From: Prevotella melaninogenica
GTDB taxonomy: Bacteria; Bacteroidota; Bacteroidia; Bacteroidales; Bacteroidaceae
NCBI RefSeq assembly: GCF_018127925.1
Contig: NZ_CP072348.1
Span: 1,714,501 to 1,778,500 of the forward strand
Length of the DNA: 64,000 bases
Direction of reading: 5' to 3'
The notes below the pieces were generated by a model. It was not told the DNA's origin. It saw only the letters and a program-made list of their open reading frames with translations, and searched no databases. Below are positions 27,631 to 37,904 of the stretch, piece after piece; within the stretch, counting starts at the first letter, position 1, and every line of letters starts with the position of its first letter. The translations under genes were made by a program, and so were the position numbers.

Positions 27631-28344
27631 ATGAGAAAGTTATTTGCTTTCGTGTTGTTGCTGCTATCGTTAGCAGTATCAGCACAGACGGATAAGACAT
27701 TTATGTCTGTAGACTGGGACAAAATAAAGGCAGAAGTGAAAGCTAATCCACAGCATGTTCAGCAGTTAGTTGATATTCTTATCAATGTTGATGCTGATAC
27801 CACATTGACTGCTGAGGACAAAATCTTGGCTGTTTATGGACGAACTTACCTTAATAATGGTAGGGATATGTTCATGGAACTTGATATGTCGAAAGCCAGG
27901 AACGAAGGTAAGTTTGATGTTGCTGCTACGCTTGCAGATAAGGTTCTTGCCAGCAATCCGCTTAATACCAATGCTATTGTATCTAAGATTTATCATTTCA
28001 GAAAACTTTCAACCACCGAACCTGATAAATCATGGATGTTGAGCGATAGCCTTAAGGTTTATTCTGTTCGTTTATCACGCATTCTCGATACAATCTTCAT
28101 GACTGGTGATGGTAGTAAGGAACACCCTTTCTCCGTGACATCAGTGGGGGATGAATATAATCTTGTTTACTTCTTCTTTGGTATTCCTAAGGTGAATAGT
28201 CAGATGGTAGTCGGTAGTTGTGATCGTCTTGTTTTGGGTGAAACGAATGCTAATTACACTTCTTCTGATATTTACTTTGATGTAAAACGAGTCTTTGAAA
28301 TCGAGAATTCTATGTTTGAACAGCAAGGAGGAAAGGGGAAGTAA
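27631..28344 (+). CDS. DUF4919-type exported protein
   Basis: 237 aa with a classical signal peptide (cut after AVSAQ, about residue 20). The mature part (SVDWDKIKAEVKANPQHVQQ, LAVYGRTYLNNGRDMFMELD, NPLNTNAIVSKIYHFRK) has the helical, TPR-like look of DUF4919 proteins found only in Bacteroidota. The end, HPFSVTSVGDEYNLVYFFFG, is the most conserved-looking block. Function is unknown. A MITE begins 6 bp after the stop codon. Confidence 0.8.
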   Translation: MRKLFAFVLLLLSLAVSAQTDKTFMSVDWDKIKAEVKANPQHVQQLVDILINVDADTTLTAEDKILAVYGRTYLNNGRDMFMELDMSKARNEGKFDVAATLADKVLASNPLNTNAIVSKIYHFRKLSTTEPDKSWMLSDSLKVYSVRLSRILDTIFMTGDGSKEHPFSVTSVGDEYNLVYFFFGIPKVNSQMVVGSCDRLVLGETNANYTSSDIYFDVKRVFEIENSMFEQQGGKGK

Positions 28345-28350
28345 GTCGGT

Positions 28351-28552
28351 TTAACCCAAATCGGTTATTAGACCACAATATATATCGTTCTTCTTACTGT
28401 GGTATTGTTTCCTAACATCTTTTATTTTCTTATCGGCATCTTGTCTGTCTTTGTAGCTTGACGTAGCCCGCTACGCCTGCGCCCCAAAGCCAAACAATCT
28501 GCTCGATAATAAAACAAAATATGTTTAGGCTCTAATGACCGATTTGGGTTAA
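28351..28552. mobile_element. 202 bp TTAA-flanked MITE, copy 1
   Basis: It begins TTAACCCAAATCGGT and ends with the complement (ACCGATTTGGGTTAA). The inverted ends extend to 22 bp with one mismatch, counting the TTAA on each side. Inside is the palindrome CGTAGCCCGCTACG. A second copy of the same length sits at 63404-63605 and is roughly 85 % alike by eye. No ORF. Confidence 0.9.
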
Positions 28553-28605
28553 AAGGCGCTTTTACGCTTTCGTATTTTCTTTATTGAGATATCATAATAG
28601 TCATA

Positions 28606-28633
28606 CCCCTTCCCATTTGGGAAGGGGCTTTTT
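28606..28633 (+). terminator. Intrinsic terminator after the DUF4919 gene
   Basis: CCCCTTCCCA and its near complement TGGGAAGGGG are followed by CTTTTTGTTG. This hairpin also belongs to the GC-rich CCCCTCC repeat family. Confidence 0.65.
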
Positions 28634-28662
28634 GTTGTTTTATCTTTATTTTGTAATTATTT

Positions 28663-28900
28663 TTCACACCTTCGCTTTTAAAAGATGCCCTTTTGGCTTC
28701 GAAAAGACGCCCAATTGGCTTGCAAAAGATGCCCTTTTGGACGCTTACTAACGCCCTTTTGGAGTCCAATTAAGCACCTTTTGAAATACGATTTTGTAAG
28801 TCTTTGATTACTTGTTAGTTATAATAGTCGTCTGGTTGCCCTTTATAATGCTCTTTCGGGATGTTTTTTCGCTTTGTGTTGTAAATAAATTTCAAATCAG
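28663..28900 (+). repeat. Dispersed intergenic repeat R1, copy D (core only)
   Basis: Holds the core TTTTGGCTTCGAAAAGACGC to AATTAAGCACCTTTTG and a short right arm. The outer left arm and the TTCTTCCGTTAAATG ends are missing. The gap from here to 29567 is AT-rich and I see no gene in it. Confidence 0.75.
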
Positions 28901-29567
28901 TTAAGCGGTTTTCACGTCTGTTCTAATACGCATGATTTATAGTGTAAACACTTTCTTGCTTCTCTTCCAACGCACTAACGATAACTGACTTAGTGTATAG
29001 AAGAGAAACAAGAGTGATATAATGGTTCATGCTAATTCTATGAAAGGAAACGATAGGTTCTCACTTTCAATCGTTTTCTATTCTTGTTTTGAAGTTGCTT
29101 AGGAATTACTGTCAGTAGAAAGAAAAATCTTTATGATTGTACAAAATGCCTTTTTTGAGTATATTCTATGATCCAAAATGATTTTAACCTATCTTTCTTT
29201 TAAGTTTTGTAGGGTAGAAATCAGTCTATAGTCAGTATGGATTAAAGTTGTTATAACTTCAATTTTTGCCCATTTCATCGATAGTTTCGGTGCTTAAAGA
29301 AGGATAACAGCAATACGTAAAATCGGTCTTTTAGTTTATTACTCAAGTCGTTTAAAGCTTGTTGTAAACTGATGTTAATATAGCGAGGTATGAGGTTTTC
29401 TATATAGATTAAAGTTTTGTCAGATGTTAATACTTGTTGTCAAAGCTTATATTTGTTATTATATTTATTTGTATATTATATATCGTAAGTTGTTGATAAT
29501 CAGTGAAGAGTATTTATAAAATCGTAACACATCTTGTTATTATCTATTATAAAGCCCTAATTTCGTG

Positions 29568-29575
29568 TATCTTTG
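29568..29575 (+). promoter_or_regulatory. Bacteroidota -7 box of the susC gene
   Basis: TATCTTTG followed by CATAC, 76 bp before the susC ATG. This fits the consensus TAnnTTTG, and the leader length is normal for susC operons. Confidence 0.65.
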
Positions 29576-29651
29576 CATACACCTTTTTTAAAAGGGTTCC
29601 CGTTTACAAAGACAGGAAATAATTTTAAAAACATAAATCAAATTAACAATC

Positions 29652-31814
29652 ATGAAACCATTGCAAACTGAGAGCAGTTCATGGCATAAGATTCTTGCCG
29701 TATTGGTGGGACTCATCTGCACCTTGAACGTAGCAGCTCAACAAATCAATGTAAAAGGTTCGGTAACTGACCAGCATGGTGACCCCGTCATCGGTGCAAC
29801 CATTATGGAGCAGGGAACCAAGAATGGTGTGGTGACAGATATCGATGGAAACTTCGCACTGTCTGTTGCAAGTCCAAAATCGCGACTCCGTGTGACTTAT
29901 ATCGGTTATAAGACTCAGGAGTTACCTGTGAACAATCAGACCGATTTCAAAATCAAGTTGCAGGAAGACGCTGCTAACCTTGATGAGGTCGTTGTTGTTG
30001 GTTACGGTACGATGGATAAGAAGGAGTTGACCTCAGCTGTCTCTCACGTATCTTCTAAGAACTTCACACAGGTAGCAAGTGTAGACCCATCTATGATGAT
30101 TCAAGGTAAGGTGGCTGGTGTTAGTATTACCAATACTGGTGCTGGTGACCCTAACAATCAGGCAAGTATCCAGGTGCGTGGTGTCTCATCTCGTGCTGCA
30201 GGACTTGGTCCATTGATTGTCATCGATGGTGTACCAGGTGGTAACCTTACTAATATTAACCCAAATGATATCGAAAGCTACGACGTCCTCAAGGATGGTG
30301 CAGCTTCTGCTATCTATGGTACACGTGGCTCTAATGGTGTTATCCTCGTGACAACTAAGAAGGGTGCACGCGACGGAAACCTCCACACCTCTTATAATGG
30401 ATCTATCGCTTTAGATGTCATTAAGAAGGATCTTGATATGCTCTCACCTGATGAGTATCGTGCCAACAGATTGGCTTCTGGTACTGGTTATGACCTTGGT
30501 GGTTCAACAGACTGGATGAAGGAAGTGAGCCGTGTTGGTGTTCGCACTGTTCATACATTGACACTTAGTGGTGGTAATATCAAGTCTAATTACCGTGCAT
30601 CGGTAGACTATCGTGATGCAAAGGGTATTGATAAGTACTCTGGTCGTCAGGAGTATGGTGCTCGTATCAGCTTGAACCATACAACCAACAGCGGCTTGAT
30701 AACCTTCGGTTTGAATATCGCTCCACGTGTTGCCTATCGTAAGAACGCAACTTGGGATGTATTCCGTAATGCTTTAGAGGCTAACCCTACGACTCCTATT
30801 TGGGACCCACAGAATCCTACGCTGTACTATAACTTTAAGGGACAGCCTGCTGAGTGGAACCCTATTGAGCAGGAGAAGAGACGTAAAGATACTGGTACAA
30901 CAAAGTTGATAGACTGGGATGGTACTGTTAAGTTGAATCTCTTCCCATTGTTATTGACCAATCCTGGAAAGCAGGTGTTGACAACACAGTTGACATTCGC
31001 TGACCATCAGTATGATAACTATAACCAGTGGTTTAGCCCATCAACCAACACCCGTACTATTAATGCAGGTCGTGATGGTGAGGCTTCACAGAGCTATAAA
31101 AAGGAATCTCTCCATAGTTTGGAGTGGATTAATAACTATAGCAACTCTTTTGGTAATCACAACGTTAAGGCTATGTTTGGTTACTCTTATCAAGAGGCAC
31201 AGTACTCTGGCTTCAATGCAGAGAACAAGGACTTCCCTAACGATGCTCTTGAGGACAACAACTTAGGAACAGGTAAGTTCATGAAGAAGAAAGACGAGCT
31301 TGGTATGGGTTCTTATAAGAATGGTTACAAGCTGATTGCATTCTTCGGACGTGTAAGCTATGACTGGAAGGGACGCTATATGTTGACAGCTTCTTTGCGT
31401 CATGAGGGTTCAACAAAGTTCGGTGAACATTACAAGTGGGGTAACTTCCCTGCTGTGTCTGCAGGTTGGCGTATCTCTGACGAGACCTTTATGGCAGGAA
31501 CAAAGAGCTGGTTGACCGACTTGAAACTCCGTGCTGACTTCGGTGTGACAGGTAATCAGGACTTCGAATCATATAAGTCACTTGACACAATGACGGGCTT
31601 TGGTTACTATGTCTATAATGGTAAGTCTTATCAAGTATGGGGTCCTGGTAAGAATCCAAACCCTGACTTGCACTGGGAGAAGGGTAAGAACTGGAACGTC
31701 GGACTTGATTGGGCATTGTTCAATGGTAACCTCTTCGGTTCTTTCAACTACTTCAATCGTACACAGCAAGACCTCTTGGGTGATACTATTCCATTGTCAT
31801 CTGTTACCGTGTGA
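29652..31814 (+). pseudogene. SusC/RagA-type TonB-linked outer membrane protein, 3'-truncated
   Basis: SusC proteins are the beta-barrel half of glycan-import complexes. The first ~715 codons are intact: signal peptide, carboxypeptidase-like domain (VKGSVTDQHGDPVIGATIME), the SusC signature DEVVVVGYGTMDKKELTSAV, the plug (ASIQVRGVSSRAAGLGPLIV) and about half of the barrel. Full-length relatives have ~1000-1050 residues. Just after NRTQQDLLGDTIP the frame runs into sequence from an IS5-type transposase on the other strand and stops. No susD partner follows. The barrel cannot close, so this copy should be non-functional. Confidence 0.9.
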
Positions 31815-32083
31815 CGCTTGTAACCGAAATGGATTTTTCTCATCTTCTTTACCCAACGAGCTTCTGTGTCTACATTAGGCTTGTTAGCTTCTTTGACCAT
31901 CACTTTCTTAGAAACTTCATTGTTCTCATTCTCTTTTCTGTCCTCAATGACCTCATAAATTTTACCTCCAAGAGGACGAAATGGAGTATTGGTTATACTG
32001 GGATTAACAATGGAACCATACTTAATAATTACTCCTTTAGCTTCCAGTTGCTTATTAAACTCCTCAAGAAGGTTATTATACAA
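31800..32083 (-). pseudogene. IS5-type transposase remnant
   Basis: The minus-strand translation YNNLLEEFNKQLEAKGVIIK ... VDTEARWVKKMRKIHFGYKR HTVTDDNG matches the middle of IS5-family (DDE) transposases. Both ends are missing: a stop precedes it at 32087-32089 and its far end runs into susC. It marks the breakpoint that removed the end of susC. Confidence 0.8.
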
Positions 32084-32168
32084 ATATTAAAAGCATATAT
32101 AGAATTGTTCGCGAAGTTTTTTGGAGGCTTTTATACTCTTTATTCAACATTCGCTAAACAAGAAAGTA

Positions 32169-32214
32169 AACAGGTGTGCAGACAGGAGATAACTCCGTGT
32201 TCTGCACACCTGTT
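32169..32214 (-). terminator. Terminator of the fimbrillin-like gene
   Basis: A perfect 14 bp inverted repeat AACAGGTGTGCAGA/TCTGCACACCTGTT with an 18-nt loop, followed on the minus strand by TTACTTTCTTG. It lies 24 bp past the stop. Confidence 0.75.
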
Positions 32215-32237
32215 GTTAGTATAGATCTTGGGGAAGT

Positions 32238-33773
32238 TTATTCAGTCTTCCACAGTTTGTATCCGTTTTCCCAGTTGCTGGTGTTACTTACCGTCAGCGT
32301 GCCATTGTCAAAGTGAAGATTATAGCTAATCTTAGAATTGTAAGGGTAAGGCGTACTCGTCCAGTAGTCTCCACAGGTTCTGAAATAAAAGAGTTTACCT
32401 CCCGCATAGCGTCCCATAGCAGGTAGGAAGAAATAGTCGTTGAGCTTGCTTGGAGTTCCCTGTGTTATAGTTTGGGATGGCGGAGTCTCAAAAACTTTTT
32501 TATTGGCACGGTTCTGTCCATCAGGAGAAGCATTCTTGAGATCAGTAGTGGTCTTACCTTCCTTTTGGGCAATCACACTTGCTTTTTTGAGCCATATACC
32601 GCCAGTGTACAGATGTCCCCACACTGACCAAAGCGTTGTGTTGTCCCAGTGTGGGTCACCTTTCTTGCAGTACCAAAATAGCTCGTTGATGTTAGGACAG
32701 TCCTTTGCCTTATTGCTGGCTGCTGTTGGGAATGTGGCTGCGTTGTACCATCGGTCGGCGTCAGAACTGGTTGGGATGTTGGTGCCTGTGACATTTCCTT
32801 TTTTCGGCTGGTCGACCTTGTGTCCGTACCAGTACTCTTGTTTGGCATCCCACATATAGTAATCGTCCCCATAGCTTCTGATGGACAGCGTGGCAGGCAT
32901 GTCATAGTAGCCGTTCGGAGCATACGTGAACTCGCCGAAAGTCTTTGTGATGGCACCTGATACATTTGTATCTTTGTCCTTAACATAATATTTCACGGTG
33001 AGCTTGTATCTGCCAGGCATGATAACCATATACATTTGCCCAGTCTCACAGCTTGTTCCTGAAGCATTATTTTGCATGATGAAGCCGTCATTACTGCCCG
33101 AAGCCTTGGGAGTCAGCTTAATTGTTTTAGTGTTACCCGAGCCAGTGAGTTCTCCATTCGTGTTTAGTGTGTAGGCTCCCGCAATGTTCTTGTCAGCAGT
33201 CACCTCAATCTTCGTCACATAGACATTGGTCAATGCGTGATCGTAATTAGGATTGAAGCAAAGATAGGCTGCTGCATGCTTTAGCTTGAACTTGTACTGT
33301 CCGTTAGGCTGTCGTATAGCTTCATCCGATCCACAATCGCCCGAAACTCCGAAATGTAGGGTGTTGTCAGGACCGTTTTGCTCCTGTTCGGAAGCAATTG
33401 TCACATTGTTTTCTGTGCCTTTTGCTCCAGGATAATAAACTCTGTACTTATTGTTAGTGTATGTACCAGGCATATTGAATTTGAATGTTAGCACATTCGT
33501 CCCCGATACCGTATTGCTGCTTTGTTTGAAAGTATCTGCATCGTCTTTTACAAAGATTTTGTCACCTGTCTCCCAGTAGAAATCTCTTGTATTATAATTA
33601 AGCGATGTGCGTGTTGTACTTTCCTCTCCCGTGACGAAACTTGTCTGTGCTATTTCTGTAGTTTCTTTATCAGTATTTGTGATGTTCGCTGTCTGTATAT
33701 CGTCGTTTGAGCAGCCTGCAGCTGTTAGCAGCAGAGCTGCCATAGTCCATTGATAATATAATCTAATATTCAT
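32238..33773 (-). CDS. Fimbrillin-like lipoprotein
   Basis: 511 aa with a type II signal and lipobox TAAGC, then SNDDIQ. The early TTRTSLNYNTRDFYWETGDK segment and KFKLKHAAAYLCFNPNYDHA strand pattern are typical of fimbrillin-like (Mfa/FimA-fold) proteins. These are displayed as lipoproteins and assemble into fimbriae after Arg-specific processing. The C-terminal ~170 residues (YFFLPAMGRYAGGKLFYFRTCGDYWTST) resemble FISUMP-like domains. It is preceded at 39 bp by a small partner ORF. It may be a tip or accessory subunit. The region is an accessory island between the two wrecked genes. Confidence 0.8.
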   Translation of the reverse strand: MNIRLYYQWTMAALLLTAAGCSNDDIQTANITNTDKETTEIAQTSFVTGEESTTRTSLNYNTRDFYWETGDKIFVKDDADTFKQSSNTVSGTNVLTFKFNMPGTYTNNKYRVYYPGAKGTENNVTIASEQEQNGPDNTLHFGVSGDCGSDEAIRQPNGQYKFKLKHAAAYLCFNPNYDHALTNVYVTKIEVTADKNIAGAYTLNTNGELTGSGNTKTIKLTPKASGSNDGFIMQNNASGTSCETGQMYMVIMPGRYKLTVKYYVKDKDTNVSGAITKTFGEFTYAPNGYYDMPATLSIRSYGDDYYMWDAKQEYWYGHKVDQPKKGNVTGTNIPTSSDADRWYNAATFPTAASNKAKDCPNINELFWYCKKGDPHWDNTTLWSVWGHLYTGGIWLKKASVIAQKEGKTTTDLKNASPDGQNRANKKVFETPPSQTITQGTPSKLNDYFFLPAMGRYAGGKLFYFRTCGDYWTSTPYPYNSKISYNLHFDNGTLTVSNTSNWENGYKLWKTE

Positions 33774-33812
33774 TTTAGTGTTCTATGTTTCTTTTTGTCT
33801 CTATTTTGCTTT

Positions 33813-34028
33813 TTACTCATCCCATTTTGTTGGCGTACTTTCTTCAGAGATTCTGAAGAAAAAGGAACGTTTGGCACCAGTGCTTGATTCTTCCGATGGA
33901 CCTGTTTTGTGTTCGCCTTTTTGGTGGTCTCCAGGGTAGGAAGCCTCCAATATTGAGCTGTCAATACTGACATAGATAACTTTAATTTCTGGTCTCTGAT
34001 AAACTCTATTAATTTGCATTTTATTCAT
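33813..34028 (-). CDS. Small fimbrillin-associated ORF (RPxIxV type)
   Basis: A 71 aa protein (MNKMQINRVYQRPEIKVIYV). No signal peptide. The pattern RPEIKVIYVSIDSSILEAS matches the 68 aa ORF at 48370-48576 (RPTIDVVRVASEGSLLAGS), which also sits directly ahead of a fimbrillin gene in the same direction. Such short proteins are common in Bacteroidota surface-protein operons and have no known function. Confidence 0.7.
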   Translation of the reverse strand: MNKMQINRVYQRPEIKVIYVSIDSSILEASYPGDHQKGEHKTGPSEESSTGAKRSFFFRISEESTPTKWDE

Positions 34029-34191
34029 TGTTATCTTGATTTAAATAATGTCGGTGAATAATTCTCGTATAAATTACTTGTAGGGATGACGAAGTTTTTC
34101 CTTAATTAACCCATTAAGGTTGTCATCCGTTTCTATAATATCACAGTGACTTTCTTCTTTGAAAATTACTTCAGATGTGTTATTCTAGTTG

Positions 34192-34199
34192 CAAAGATA
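34192..34199 (-). promoter_or_regulatory. -7 box of the fimbrillin-like operon
   Basis: Minus strand TATCTTTG followed by CAACTAG. It gives a ~155 nt leader that can fold: GGATGAC pairs with GTCATCC around an inner CCTTAAT/ATTAAGG stem (34083-34127). Confidence 0.6.
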
Positions 34200-34299
34200 G
34201 GATTATTTTTTTGTTTTACCTATTTTTTTTGTTAAGTTATAGAAATAATATAGAATATATTCTGAAAAAGAAAATATAGATATCAAGATAGTCTTTTCT

Positions 34300-34547
34300 A
34301 TTTCTGTTGGATATGCATCATATGGCTATGGGATACGGTGAGCATTGCTGTTTGAAATATATCTGGCAGCAATTAAATACGGTGAGCGTAGTAGCGGGGA
34401 ATATGAATCTGACAGAAACAATTCTCGTTGATACGCAGCTTTTGATTGGGTTAATGATAAGTATGACGAAGTTATCTTCTTATTTACAAACTTTTGGGGA
34501 GAGTTATATTTGCGTTATAAGAGTGACAGGGTATTACATTTGTTTAT
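34300..34547 (+). other. Short coding-like remnant of unknown origin
   Basis: Just before the hydrolase fragment, one frame reads YAAFDWVNDKYDEVIFLFTN and FWGELYLRYKSDRVL between stops. It looks like a scrap of a real gene, but I cannot name it. It shares no frame with the hydrolase fragment that follows. Confidence 0.35.
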
Positions 34548-34813
34548 GTGCAGATTGTTACCGATGGTTTCGCTTCAATGAGTGGTGACGATGGTTACAT
34601 GACACGTTATAGCCATACTGCAAAAGATGAGAGTTCCCCAGAGGTTCCTTTGACAACTATTGTTGCTAAATTGAAGGCGAAGGGTCTGAAACTTGGTGTT
34701 TACGATAGCCCATTCTGGTATCATTATACCAATCCTAATGCCGTTATCCCAGGAACTGATGGTATCAAGGTGAGCAGTCTGGCTTACGATCCAGCAAAAG
34801 ATAAAGACATTAA
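34548..34813 (+). pseudogene. Clan GH-D-like glycoside hydrolase, 5' fragment
   Basis: Translation VQIVTDGFASMSGDDGYMTR ... LKAKGLKLGVYDSPFWYHYT ... YDPAKDKDI is the N-proximal part of an alpha-galactosidase-like TIM barrel (the KGLKLGVY strand is typical). Its true N-terminus and signal peptide are missing. The frame is broken at DKDI by an IS inserted at TTAA; after removing the IS and one TTAA it joins the 3' fragment exactly (DKDI-KHPGSKDQFGWVV). Confidence 0.85.
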
Positions 34814-36917
34814 CCCAAGTTTAACCGGCAAAATTATTTTTCATAAATTTTCGGGATGTTTTGTGTAGTATCAATTTGATAAATGGTTGATAATCAAGTA
34901 TAGGGTATTGTAACGAGGAGTAAAATCTGATTTGTAGGACACAGTCATATCAAAATTATTTTGTTACTTTGCACTCATGCACGCAAATGTACAGACACGA
35001 TTCAACCCTGCCACAGGGGACATGGCTCCTTATTATCGCATCAAGGAGTCATATCGTGATGTGCAGGGTCATGTACATTCGCTAATTCTTTTGAACATCG
35101 GGTTCGAACCTTCACTTACTGCTGTACAGGTTCGAAAAATTGCATACGCTCTTACCGAACGCTTCAAAAACAGAAGTACACCCTCGCTTTTCAAAGAATA
35201 CCTTGACGGTCTTACTCCTATTGAACAGGCAAAGGCTGACGAATGGTGGAGCCGTATGGAGAAAGAAGGTGGAATCGATCGGTTTAATAAGGAAGAGCAG
35301 AGGTCGCTGAGAAAATATGAGAACTACATAGACCTTGAGACGGCAAACTATACTGACGCAAGGAATGTCGGTGCTGAGTGGCTCTGCAAGCAGACAATAG
35401 ACAAGCTGCAATTAGAGGGTTTCCTGCGCAGAAACGGCTGGACTGAGAATACGATACACACGGCTTTGTCAGCATTGATTGTTCGCACAGTATATGCAGT
35501 TTCTGAACGTTCGTCTTATTATTATTTGCGCGATAACTCGGCTGCCGCTGAACTTTATAGTGGAGTTCCTGGCTGGACACCAGGAATCAATTCTCTGTAT
35601 AAAGTCACTGACAAATTATATGAACTAAAGGAACAGTTAGAGCGTCATCTGTGCAACGTTACTGACGATCTCTTTAATATAGACAACAAGTTGATGCTCT
35701 TCGACTTAACCAACTTCTATTTCGAGGGCAGTAAGCGTAACAGCGACAAGGCCAAGTTCGGTCGGTCAAAAGAAAAACGCTCTGACTGTAAGCTACTTGT
35801 ACTTGCACTATGTATCAATAAAGAAGGTTTTATACGTTATTCTTCTATCTTGGAGGGTAATACAGCAGACCCCAAGTCTCTGCCCAATATGATTGATACG
35901 CTGGCAAAGAGGAATCCATCACGAACAAAGGGTACGCTCGTTGTCATGGATGCAGGTGTTGCCACGGAAGAGAACTTGGAGCTGATCAAAAGGAAAGGTT
36001 ACAATTATCTCTGCGTGTCTCGTACGAAAATGAAGGACTATACGCTCAGTGATGATAACAAGAGCGTTACAGTAATGGATACCCGCCGGAAAAAGATAAC
36101 GCTGAAAGAGATTAAGACAGAGGATGATAAGGATTATTATCTCGAAATAACATCTCCTTCGAAAGCTATGACAGAGTCGTCCATGAACAGGGCTTGGAGA
36201 GAGCGTTTTGAGATGGAACTGCAGAGGATAAACAATGGAATCTCCAAGAAAGGTGGAACAAAAACCTATGAAAAGGTTGTTGAACGTACAGGACGTGCCA
36301 TACAGAAGTACCCTTCTATAGCGAAGTTCTACCAGATAAGCTACATAAAAAACGAGAAGAAACCCAAGGAGATGCTGCGTGTAGACTGGGAGATAAAAGA
36401 CCTCTCGGCAATGGAATCTGGTCACGGAGTCTATTTCCTCCGCAGCAATGTCAGGACACTTTCTGAGCGTGTAACATGGGAATACTACAATCTCATTCGT
36501 GAGATAGAATGTACGAACAGACAACTAAAGAATGATCTCAACCTCCGTCCTATCTATCATCAGAAAGATGAGCGAAGCGACGCACACCTCTTCTTCGGTT
36601 TATTAGCCTACTGGGTGGTAAACACCATCCGTTGTCAATTAAAACGAGAAGGAGAATCCTGTTACTGGACCGAGATAGTACGACGTATGAGCACCCAAAA
36701 GCTCGTCACCACAAAAGGAAAGAATCCATTAGGTGAAATCATCGAGATGCGCCAATGTAGTAGTCCTTCGAAGCAAGCAAAACAAATATACGATAAGTTG
36801 AACTTAAAACACTCACCATTCAAAAAGAATAAAATTTGTAGGACACAGAGCACATAAGAAAAACGAGGAAAGTACGGTAACAGTAACAATTAGGCGAAGG
36901 TGGGTGTTAAACTTGGG
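34814..36917 (+). mobile_element. IS1634-like insertion sequence, complete, at a TTAA site
   Basis: 2104 bp. Perfect 12 bp terminal inverted repeats CCCAAGTTTAAC, flanked on both sides by TTAA (34810-34813 and 36918-36921), which is the target duplication. It splits the hydrolase gene. A 13 bp direct repeat TTGTAGGACACAG lies inside both ends (34935 and 36836 regions). Confidence 0.9.
34977..36857 (+). CDS. DDE transposase, IS1634-like (IS4 superfamily)
   Basis: A 626 aa transposase. The RNase-H-like core shows DLTNFYFEGS (first Asp), GTLVVMDAGVATEENLELIK (second Asp) and REIECTNRQLKNDLNLRPIY (YREK-like block with the Glu). The length and the long insertion before the last motif fit the IS1634 group. 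It is intact, so the element may still be active. The family name is by resemblance and the TTAA target should be checked against ISfinder. Confidence 0.88.
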   Translation: MHANVQTRFNPATGDMAPYYRIKESYRDVQGHVHSLILLNIGFEPSLTAVQVRKIAYALTERFKNRSTPSLFKEYLDGLTPIEQAKADEWWSRMEKEGGIDRFNKEEQRSLRKYENYIDLETANYTDARNVGAEWLCKQTIDKLQLEGFLRRNGWTENTIHTALSALIVRTVYAVSERSSYYYLRDNSAAAELYSGVPGWTPGINSLYKVTDKLYELKEQLERHLCNVTDDLFNIDNKLMLFDLTNFYFEGSKRNSDKAKFGRSKEKRSDCKLLVLALCINKEGFIRYSSILEGNTADPKSLPNMIDTLAKRNPSRTKGTLVVMDAGVATEENLELIKRKGYNYLCVSRTKMKDYTLSDDNKSVTVMDTRRKKITLKEIKTEDDKDYYLEITSPSKAMTESSMNRAWRERFEMELQRINNGISKKGGTKTYEKVVERTGRAIQKYPSIAKFYQISYIKNEKKPKEMLRVDWEIKDLSAMESGHGVYFLRSNVRTLSERVTWEYYNLIREIECTNRQLKNDLNLRPIYHQKDERSDAHLFFGLLAYWVVNTIRCQLKREGESCYWTEIVRRMSTQKLVTTKGKNPLGEIIEMRQCSSPSKQAKQIYDKLNLKHSPFKKNKICRTQST

Positions 36918-37816
36918 TTAAGCATCCTGGTTCAAAGGATCAATTTGGTTGGGTAGTAACAGATCACCCTGGTGCAGAGCAGTATTTTGAAGGATTCTTC
37001 AAGCACTATTCTGATTTAGGCGTAAAGTTCGTACGTATGGACTTCCTCTCTTGGTATGAAGATGGTATGAACTATACTGACGTTATCGACAAGGGTTATG
37101 GCCGTGAGCGTTATGTAAAGGGTATGCAGTGGATTAACAAGTATGCGCAGAAGTATGGCGTATATGTTTCACTTGTAATGCCTCACTTGCATAACAATGC
37201 TCTCATCGAGAGATATGCGGGTAATATGGTACGTATTGATACCGATGCTCTTGAGGGTTCTTGGTATCGTTTCTCTGATAACAACCGTGGTAGCCTTCGT
37301 GGTGGATGGCCAAACTCAGAGAATGCCTTTGATGGTTTCATCAATTGGTCAAAGATTTCTGGTCGTAAGAAGATTCGTCTTGATGGCGACTTCATTCGTA
37401 TCGGAAGCTATGCTGATGATAATGAGAAGATGTCTGTTATCTCTCTTCCTTTGATGGCAGGTGGACCAATCTCTATCACAGATATGCCAACTGGTGACGA
37501 CTTGAAGTTCTTCCAGAACGACGAGATGCTTGCTTTGAATAAGGATGGTTTCGTTGGTCAGCCATTGGAGCGTAACCTCTGGAACACAGATGGTGAGATA
37601 TGGTACGGTCAGATGAAGGATGGCTCTTGGGTTATCGGTCTCTTCAACCGTGATCAGGCAGCTGCAACTCGTTCTATCGACTTGACAAAGGTTGGTATTA
37701 CGGGTACTTGGTCTGCACGTGACCTTTGGAAGCATGCTGATGAAGGTACTGTAAGCGATAAGATTGAGGCAGTCATTCCTGCACATGGCTGTAAGATTAT
37801 TAAGCTGACAAAGTAA
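36918..37816 (+). pseudogene. Clan GH-D-like glycoside hydrolase, 3' fragment
   Basis: Picks up at KHPGSKDQFGWVVTDHPGAE and runs to the natural stop. It contains the catalytic-strand block LGVKFVRMDFLSWYEDGMNY (likely nucleophile Asp), then MPHLHNN and the C-terminal beta-domain (DGSWVIGLFNRDQAAATRSI). A protein could start at the Met of VRMDFLSW, but it would lack half the barrel. Once part of a glycan-use locus with susC, it is now non-functional. Confidence 0.85.
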
Positions 37817-37861
37817 AGACCTTACTTGCTGATTACTTAAATCAGTAGAAGATTATAAACA

Positions 37862-37896
37862 ATCGGGCCAAACGGATTCTTCCGTTTGGTCCGATT
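37862..37896 (+). terminator. Intrinsic terminator after the hydrolase gene
   Basis: ATCGGGCCAAACGGA pairs with TCCGTTTGGTCCGAT around a TTCT loop, followed by TTTGTT. Confidence 0.85.
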
Positions 37897-37904
37897 TTGT
37901 TATA

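Noticed and set aside
28581-28769. Small frames on the reverse of R1 cores (SKRALV..KG.FCK type)
   Set aside because: They recur only because the R1 core recurs; stop codons appear in other copies, so they are not a conserved protein.
31811-32224. A 137-codon plus-strand frame after the truncated susC
   Set aside because: It is the antisense of the IS5 transposase remnant and of the fimbrillin-gene terminator.
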